Source: Crotalaria pallida
Lineage: Eukaryota; Streptophyta; Magnoliopsida; Fabales; Fabaceae
Reading direction: 5' to 3'
Assembly (NCBI GenBank): GCA_037953625.1
Contig: CM075652.1
Coordinates: 148,738,597 to 148,802,596 of the forward strand
Length of the DNA: 64,000 nt
Part shown: in pieces, positions 57,796 through 64,000 of the stretch
How positions within the stretch are numbered: position 1 is the stretch's first letter
How the letters are laid out: each line of letters opens with the position of its first letter
Program-made: the position numbers and the translations under genes
The notes under the pieces: generated by a model
Database searches by the model: none
Seen by the model: the letters and a program-made list of their open reading frames with translations, nothing else
What the model was told of the DNA's origin: nothing

Positions 57796-58660
57796 GTTTT
57801 TAATGTGTTGGCAAAATCTCATTTGATATGTCGATCATTTTTAGAGTTGTGTTTAAGGAAGTGTTTCTCAAAAATATTTCCCTAATATTAAGTGCACAAG
57901 TGTATATACAGATAATTAATTATGAAATCACATATATATTAGAAGGAAAAAAAAAGCAAAATTCATCATAAATAATGCATGGCGGATAAAAAATGATGAG
58001 CACGATACCACCAGAGTCGATAAATGGTCGAGTTCTTTGATTCAACATGATCATGAGCTCTTTGATTTAATAAAATCAACACAATAGGTCAGTGATTGAG
58101 TTCCATGATCATGAGTTCAGAGGTTTGATCCTTGCTGTGTGTGAAAAAATGATTTGTTAGTGAAAGCAAAAAAACACACTTAAATCTCTCATGTTTGATT
58201 AATGTAATTATTTTTATTTTATGTAGGGAGTTGGGTTAAAAATGAATCAGATAAGATAGTGCATTTTTCTCTCATATTCTCGCATATTAACAATATTGTC
58301 ATCACCATCATCACACTATCACGGTCGTCGTCACCTCATCAATGTCATTGTTATATGTTGTGCATAAATTGATGGACAAGATAAAAGTTATATTGCTCAT
58401 ATATATTTCATCTTGCTCTTATCTTACTTTATATTTTATCATGTTTTTGTCCTATACTAGCTGCTAAACAAATCTTTAATATTTAGTTATGGATTGAATG
58501 ATACGTTTGATGCATGAAAAACAAAATTGTGTTATTATAAGCGAGACTTTTGTTTTTTTTTTTTAAAAAAAATATTCAACTGATATCAGTGGCAAATAAA
58601 TTACAACAAATAGTTCAAAATGTTTATACTGATAGCCAGTGTTCATCAAGCTATTCTTTC
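57796..58660. other. AT-rich intergenic DNA with SINE remnant
   Basis: At about 58076-58150 the string ggtcagtgattgagttcc, then gaggtttgatccttgctgtg, resembles the middle of the SINE at 58681-58866 and is probably a decayed relative. No gene is seen. Confidence 0.45.
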
Positions 58661-58886
58661 AAATATGAAAGATAACCCTACCAACAAAGTCCGGCACAGT
58701 TGGTAGATAGCTGAGCTCCTTAAGCATGATGTCAGAGGTTCGATCACTGCCGTGGGCATGGAAAAAACTTTGTTGGTAGAGACAAAACTCACTTCGGTGA
58801 TCTCTACTCCTCGGAGGAAATTAGTCTTCGGCTGTCGGTTAGGGGATATACCCTTAGTGTAAAAAAAAATATGAAAGCTAACCCTA
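58661..58886 (+). mobile_element. Full-length tRNA-like SINE with 20-bp TSD
   Basis: Flanks aaatatgaaagataacccta (58661-58680) and aaatatgaaagctaacccta (58867-58886) form a 20-bp target duplication with one mismatch. The body starts accaacaaagtccggcacag, has A box acagttggtagatagctgag and B box gaggttcgatcact, and ends cccttagtgt plus an A run. This is the complete relative of the deleted copy at 1496-1569. Confidence 0.92.
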
Positions 58887-61000
58887 AATTTTTTGGAGGC
58901 TGTATATTTCTGATTGAAGGTGATGACAGAACAAGGAAATATTATAAAAAATATTTCTGCTTGTACCATCTGAAAGTCAAAAAAAAAAAAATAATAAATA
59001 AAAAAATCCACGTTACCACCAGCCACCAAATCATGTTACCAACAAGTAGTTGGCCAACAAAATGGACCCACCATGATCAGGTATTCAGGTAGGTTCACGG
59101 ACTAGAAAGTCTACTCCTCATCGATCTTCCTCTGTTTTTCCATGCTCATCCGATCGATCCCATACAAAGTTACTATGCAATTCTTGAGTTAGAGAAATTG
59201 GTTAACAATACCTGGAATAATCCTCACTGATTATATTACAGCTCAATGACTCATCATGCTACATTTGAAAACTTGCATTGGCAAATAGTACATTATTATC
59301 CTAAACTATCGATGTCATAATTTAATGCAACCTTATCATTTTGAAATCTTATTATACTTGAAATATTTTGTGGACGTAACTAAGCCATCTCTTAATATAA
59401 AGAAAACAAAGTTGTACTCCGTATTAAAATTGTACATAAATAACATGTACAAAATTAATCCAAAATAAAATACAAAAAATAAGTTAAATAGGAAATACTT
59501 AAATTGGAAATAATTTTTTAAAGCATATTATAATTATCATTGATAATATTTATATTAGCATCATAATAATATTAGTAGAAAATTAATAAACATATGTATT
59601 TTTAGAGTAATTATTTGTTAGGGTGATTCTACGACTACGATAATAATAAGAAGAAAATAACGATGATCAGTGTATAATTGATAATATACAATTGATCATA
59701 TTTGCATTAGCATCACAATACTATTAAAAGTGTTAGAAAAAGATAAAAGGATATATTATCTGGTACACTAGATCAGGTGGTTTTTATACAAAAAAAAAGG
59801 TCCTATTTATTTGTTTTATTGGAGAAAATTTTTGTTTGTATTCATTTGTTCTATTTTATATTAATAATAAGAGTTTAATGGGTGTGCACCGTCGATAAAG
59901 TTTTTTACACCGTCGGTTCATCATCCACCACTCATCTGTTTTACTTTTAATAAAGAGTTAATGCTCAATAGCACATGAATGATGAATGATGTATTGACAG
60001 TGTAAAAATGCTTTACACCGTCGATGCACCATCTATTTTCTCTAATAATAATACAATAATTCTTTATACATATTCTTTTTGTTTCGTGTTTTATATGTAA
60101 TGTTCATAAAGTTTTTATTTTATGTTTCAAATATATTATTTTTTTTACAAAATCTAATACATAATTAATGTTATTTTTTTCCAATACACACTTATTTATC
60201 ACACACTCTTTTTCACTTTCAATATTTTTATCTCTTTCAATAATAATTATATAAGGACATTATATAATTGAAATATTTCAAATTCTTAAATCATTTAATC
60301 ATTTTTCAAAACTCATACATAACCTTAAAATATATACTTATGACACAGAGGGAATACTTTTATTCAATAGGGTCTTAATAACTTATGTAAAAAAATGAAG
60401 AAAAATTAATAATTATAAAAAATAAAAATATAAAGAAAAAATATAATTAATTTATTGAAAATCAAAATAATCATGAATATATGTATATTTTTTTAAAAAA
60501 AGTATTTTTGTGTAACCAGACAAATAAACTATAATCTGAAATACAATATGAAAACTTAAATGTAATGATTGGAGTAATGAATAAAATATTTGTTAGCTAT
60601 ATACTACATCTGGTCCTATTTATAGGGCATACTTAATCATATCACATGAATCAAGGAAGGTAGTTAGGTTTCAAACTTTAAAAAAATACTTCAACATTAC
60701 AGTCTTACCATCTTAACTTTTGGTAATTTCACAATGTATTACTTCGCATTAATGGGCAAATGACAAATAAGAGAAAATAGTAATAAATGCTTCCCAAAAA
60801 ATACAAAATGATTTATAAATAGGACAAAAAATCTTTCTAGAATATGACTTATAAATAGAATAGGAGGGATTACTAATTTGTATTTGTATGAAGATTAGCC
60901 AGAAGATAAAGAAAAGATAGTAGTAGCGAAAGAAACCAAATCCAACCGCAGGGAATGGGACCAAGTGACCAACCCAATATGGTAGCCACTTGCCAGGTTG
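58887..61000. other. AT-rich intergenic DNA with a short foldback element
   Basis: No gene is supported. At 59881-60035 the outer strings gtgcaccgtcgataaag and ctttacaccgtcgatgcac, with cattcatc-type inner repeats, form a foldback of about 150 bp. That is probably a small MITE. The rest is AT-rich; the open frame at 60749-61006 has no domain. Confidence 0.5.
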
Positions 61001-61039
61001 GTCCATCCATCGATATGCTGTTACGTGGTGGGTCCCATT

Positions 61040-61752
61040 TCATACACATTACGCACTCTTTTTTGTTTTTTTTTTTTTTGTTTTAATTATTTCTTCTCTC
61101 TTCCTCTCCTATCATCTTTCTATCTATTATTCACTCACTTCTCCTCTCTCCATTTTCCCACTACTACTGCTTAGCTTGTTTTGTTTTTATTCCCTCCCTC
61201 CCTCCCTTTCTCCCCATCCATTCTTCTCAATACGACAACGTTTCTACGATCCCCCCTTCAATTCTCCCTCACTTCCACTTCCTTCTCTTAGCTTCCATTA
61301 TTTTTGTTCATATTAATTCCATACAAAATAAAGCTAGCTTCAATCCAAGGATTCCTCAGATTGAGAGATTCTCCGATCGATTTCACTGTTTGCTTTCCTT
61401 TTCTAGATTACGTGCTTTCCTTCTCTTCTCATCTTTATTATCTCGTTCTTATTATTATATATTATATACTAATGATGTTGACGCCATTAATAAATTCTTT
61501 TCTCTCTTGTTTGAACTCTATCCGCTTAAGCAACAATCAATGAGATTGAGGGATGAGGTGACGTGGATTTCCATTTCTGCTTCATTCCATTGCGTATCTC
61601 CGGAGAACTCCTCTATTTATTGCCAAATCCAATCCAAATCTATCTATATAGCACAAAAACAAAAACAAAAAGTAAAATAAAAGAGCGGAAGCAGGGCATT
61701 GCTTTTATATTCATTTCATTTGAGAGAGAATCGGAGTCAAGGGATCGGAAGA
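61040..61752 (+). promoter_or_regulatory. CT-rich leader and probable promoter of the pectin acetylesterase gene
   Basis: A pyrimidine-rich stretch (ctctcttcctctcct, ccctccctccctccct) runs from about 61090 to 61300 and is typical of a plant 5' leader. The frames at 61304-61680 have no domain. A leader intron cannot be excluded. The TSS is not fixed. Confidence 0.4.
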
Positions 61753-64000
61753 ATGACTCTATACACATTCAAGATGAATTTTGTTGTAGTAGCTGTAGTG
61801 TCATTAGTGACGGTGGTGGTGGCACCGTGGCGCGTTTGCTCCCAGCAACAGAGCCTTCTCGTGAACATGACGCTCGTTCATAACGCCAATGCTACCGGCG
61901 CTCGTAAGTTTTTTTTTTCTTGCTGCATTATTATTATTATTATTTTTTGGTTTATTCTTGTTGCATTATTGTTAGAAATTAATGGATTTATATTTATGGT
62001 GTAAATTTACACATGAATAGTAAATGATGTTTTGATAATGTAAAATTTTTTTAGCATTATCTATTTTATCTTATTGTTATTATTATTTTTTTTTCCCTTG
62101 TTGAATATGTAGTATTGAAAATAATGATAATTGTAGTTTGTTTGGATGGGAGTTTACCGGCTTATCATTTACACAGAGGATTTGGAGCTGGACAGAATAA
62201 CTGGCTTCTACAGTTTGAGGTACACGCTTCTTCTTTCTCTTCCTCAATTTTTTTTTTAATTTTTTTTTTTAGCCTCACCCATTACTCATTACTCTTTGGC
62301 CCCCAGTTGCCCTTAAAGTGATTTCCAATTTTCAAAAGGCGAAAACTATTTTAATTTACTACCGATTTGCATAAGGCGGAAGAATTACCGATTATTTAAA
62401 AGCAGAAATACTTCTGCAGAAGTGGAACAATTAAAATGTTGAAATTCCATAAATGCCCCTAAGTGAACCCTCCACCTCCCTTTTGTATGTGAATGAACGG
62501 AGGGACAATTTTGGTATTATAACAAATTTTTAATGTTTCTGCCTGATGAAGGCGGAATACTCTATTTTATTTACGACTTTGGAAAGGCGGAAGATAATAC
62601 GACTTGCATAAGACGGAAATAATTTCCGTCTTCTTTCAAGCTGAAAGAGTAATGGGGTCAAAGAGTAATGGGTGGAGGCCAAAAATAAAAAGTTTTTTTT
62701 CTTCTTCATGCAATATGTATCAAAAAGCTTAAGTATGTTTTATTTGTTTCTTAAAGTTTGCTGGATTTTGTTGGAAAGTTTAAATTTTAGCCCCCCATAA
62801 GTTAAATGTTCTAAAAAATAAAATTTTAGTCCTACCTTATTAATTAACACAATGGACTAAAACAATAAAAAAACTGTTAGAGATTACATTCAAATCAACT
62901 AAACTTTTTAAAAGTATAACGAAGAAAAAAAAGGTTAGAAAGTTAATGTGAAATGGGAATAACAGTAATATGAAAATAGCAGCGGTGTTTTAATTAACGG
63001 TTTTTATTTTATTAAATAAGTAACTTAATTAAATGTGTGTATTGTACCTTTGAAAGAATAAAAATATATCCAGATAAGTTTGCAGCTAGAGTTAATGTTA
63101 GGTATTGCTAACCAATATTTTAAGGGGGCGTTTCTTTCGTGGGGTAAAATTGTATTCCCAGGAATCCTATCGCCAGGAATCTCATTGCCAGGAATGTCAT
63201 TGTCAGGAATTTTTGAAAACATGTTTGGTTGACATATGTGATTACTGGGAATTTTTTTTACATTCCTGAGAATAATATATATGTTTGTTTGAGTTATAAT
63301 GTATATTCCTTGGAATACATTGTATAATTATCAAAATACCCTTATGACCATAATAGCCTCTTCTGTCTTCACTCATCTCAATAAAATTTATGATCAAAGC
63401 ATATCAACAAAAGACAAATCCCTTTGCTCATCTGAGGAGAAGCATGCAGTAAGTGGGGCGACATACATGTTAACACAACGTTGTTATAGCGGGAAGTGGG
63501 GGAGGATGGCGGGAGTGAAAATGCAGTGGGAGGAGGTAGTAAATGGCTAACACATGTAAGGGTAAAATAGTACTTTCAAAATTAGATAGAGGTGGGAATG
63601 ATCTATTTCCAAGCTTTTTGGTGGGAATGAAAATGAAAAAAAATGAATATGAAGGTGGGAATGAAATTTTCCTGGGAATATATTTTTTGTACTTTGTACC
63701 AAACACAAGCATATTTTGTAACTACCTCCTATTCCCAGGAATACAAAATTTATACCTCCAAACAAACACCCCCTAAAAGTATTGGTTAAAAAATACATTA
63801 AAAAAATTTGTAATAAAACTTTAAGTTTACTTTGCTGTCTATGTTTTAAAACAAATTTTTTTTTTTGAAAAAAAATATTTAATGAAGTACCTTAAAAACA
63901 CATTTTGGCATTTTCCTGATATTATCAATACACATATACTAGTATAATTTAATACAGTAATTGAAATTTTACTTCTTACATGTTTCTTAAAAATGTATAC
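61753..64000 (+). CDS. Pectin acetylesterase, first two coding exons (continues past window)
   Basis: Exon 1 is 61753-61903 and exon 2 is 62137-62219; the end given is the window edge, since the gene runs off it. Exon 1 encodes a hydrophobic signal peptide (MNFVVVAVVSLVTVVVAPWR, ATG at 61774 or 61753) followed by VNMTLVHNANATGA. Exon 2 encodes CLDGSLPAYHLHRGFGAGQN and NWLLQFE, the opening motif of plant pectin acetylesterases (carbohydrate esterase family 13), which remove acetyl groups from cell-wall pectin after secretion. The GGGWC motif expected next is not found up to base 64000, so the second intron is at least 1.78 kb. The catalytic residues lie outside the window. Donors are gtaagt (61904) and gtacac (62220). 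Confidence 0.88.
62274..62675. mobile_element. MITE in intron 2 of the pectin acetylesterase gene
   Basis: The left end cacccattactcattactc, then tttggcccc, is inverted relative to the right end (agtaatggggtcaaagagta, then atgggtggaggcc). The interior has repeated ggcgga(a/g) motifs, for example aaggcggaag. It is about 400 bp and no TSD could be fixed. Confidence 0.65.
63121..63776. mobile_element. PIF/Harbinger-type element in intron 2 (TAA TSD)
   Basis: TAA lies at 63121-63123 and 63774-63776. The left end is gggggcgtttctttcgtggg; the right end on the other strand is gggggtgtttgtttggaggt. The TIR continues with tgtattcccaggaat against tgtattcctgggaat. Near the left end the 15-bp unit ccaggaatctcattg occurs about four times in tandem (63158-63215). 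The body is 650 bp without a transposase. Confidence 0.8.

Overview
The window is plant nuclear DNA: AT-rich, with intron-split genes and many small transposons. The gene set (USP/kinase/U-box protein, NIN-like transcription factor, CaM-binding-type lipase, SPPL1, eL36, pectin acetylesterase) is that of a flowering plant. The repeat style and gene sequences look like a legume, but the genus is an inference from memory of such sequences and is not shown by the window.

Six protein genes are supported, five of them complete. From left to right: a ten-exon USP/coiled-coil/kinase/U-box gene on the minus strand (5587-12649, 796 aa); a small CHCH-type protein on plus (22248-22427, 59 aa); a five-exon class-3 lipase of the calmodulin-binding heat-shock type on minus (23732-26872, 451 aa, with a GC-AG intron); cytosolic ribosomal protein eL36 on plus (31086-32197, 111 aa); a NIN-like protein of the NLP6/NLP7 type on minus (33668-37986, 999 aa); signal peptide peptidase-like SPPL1 on minus (49750-52238, 371 aa); and the first two coding exons of a pectin acetylesterase on plus (from 61753, running off the right edge), which makes seven gene loci in all. 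The five multi-exon models that are complete here were built by hand from splice signals and reading phase, and each closes to a whole number of codons.

The space between genes is a layered record of transposition. It holds tRNA-like SINEs with clear target-site duplications (near 1.5, 4.4, 4.7, 15.7, 56.9 and 58.7 kb) and a pair of short ones near 44 kb. It also holds Stowaway, PIF/Harbinger and Mutator-type MITEs, a long-TIR Mutator-like deletion derivative (13.4-15.2 kb), a Helitron candidate (17.3-19.2 kb), and a 145-bp tandem array split by a LINE fragment whose 5' half is inverted (28.4-30.2 kb). The largest element is a complete but non-autonomous LTR retrotransposon (39660-43434) with 5-bp target duplications, near-identical LTRs and an internal array of 32-bp hairpin-forming repeats.

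The genes do not form a pathway: they are independent plant genes with their own promoters. The most unusual items are the non-autonomous LTR element with hairpin arrays, the twin-priming-like LINE inside a satellite-like array, the degenerate kinase catalytic loop in the U-box gene, and nested or internally deleted small elements whose history can be read directly from the target duplications.
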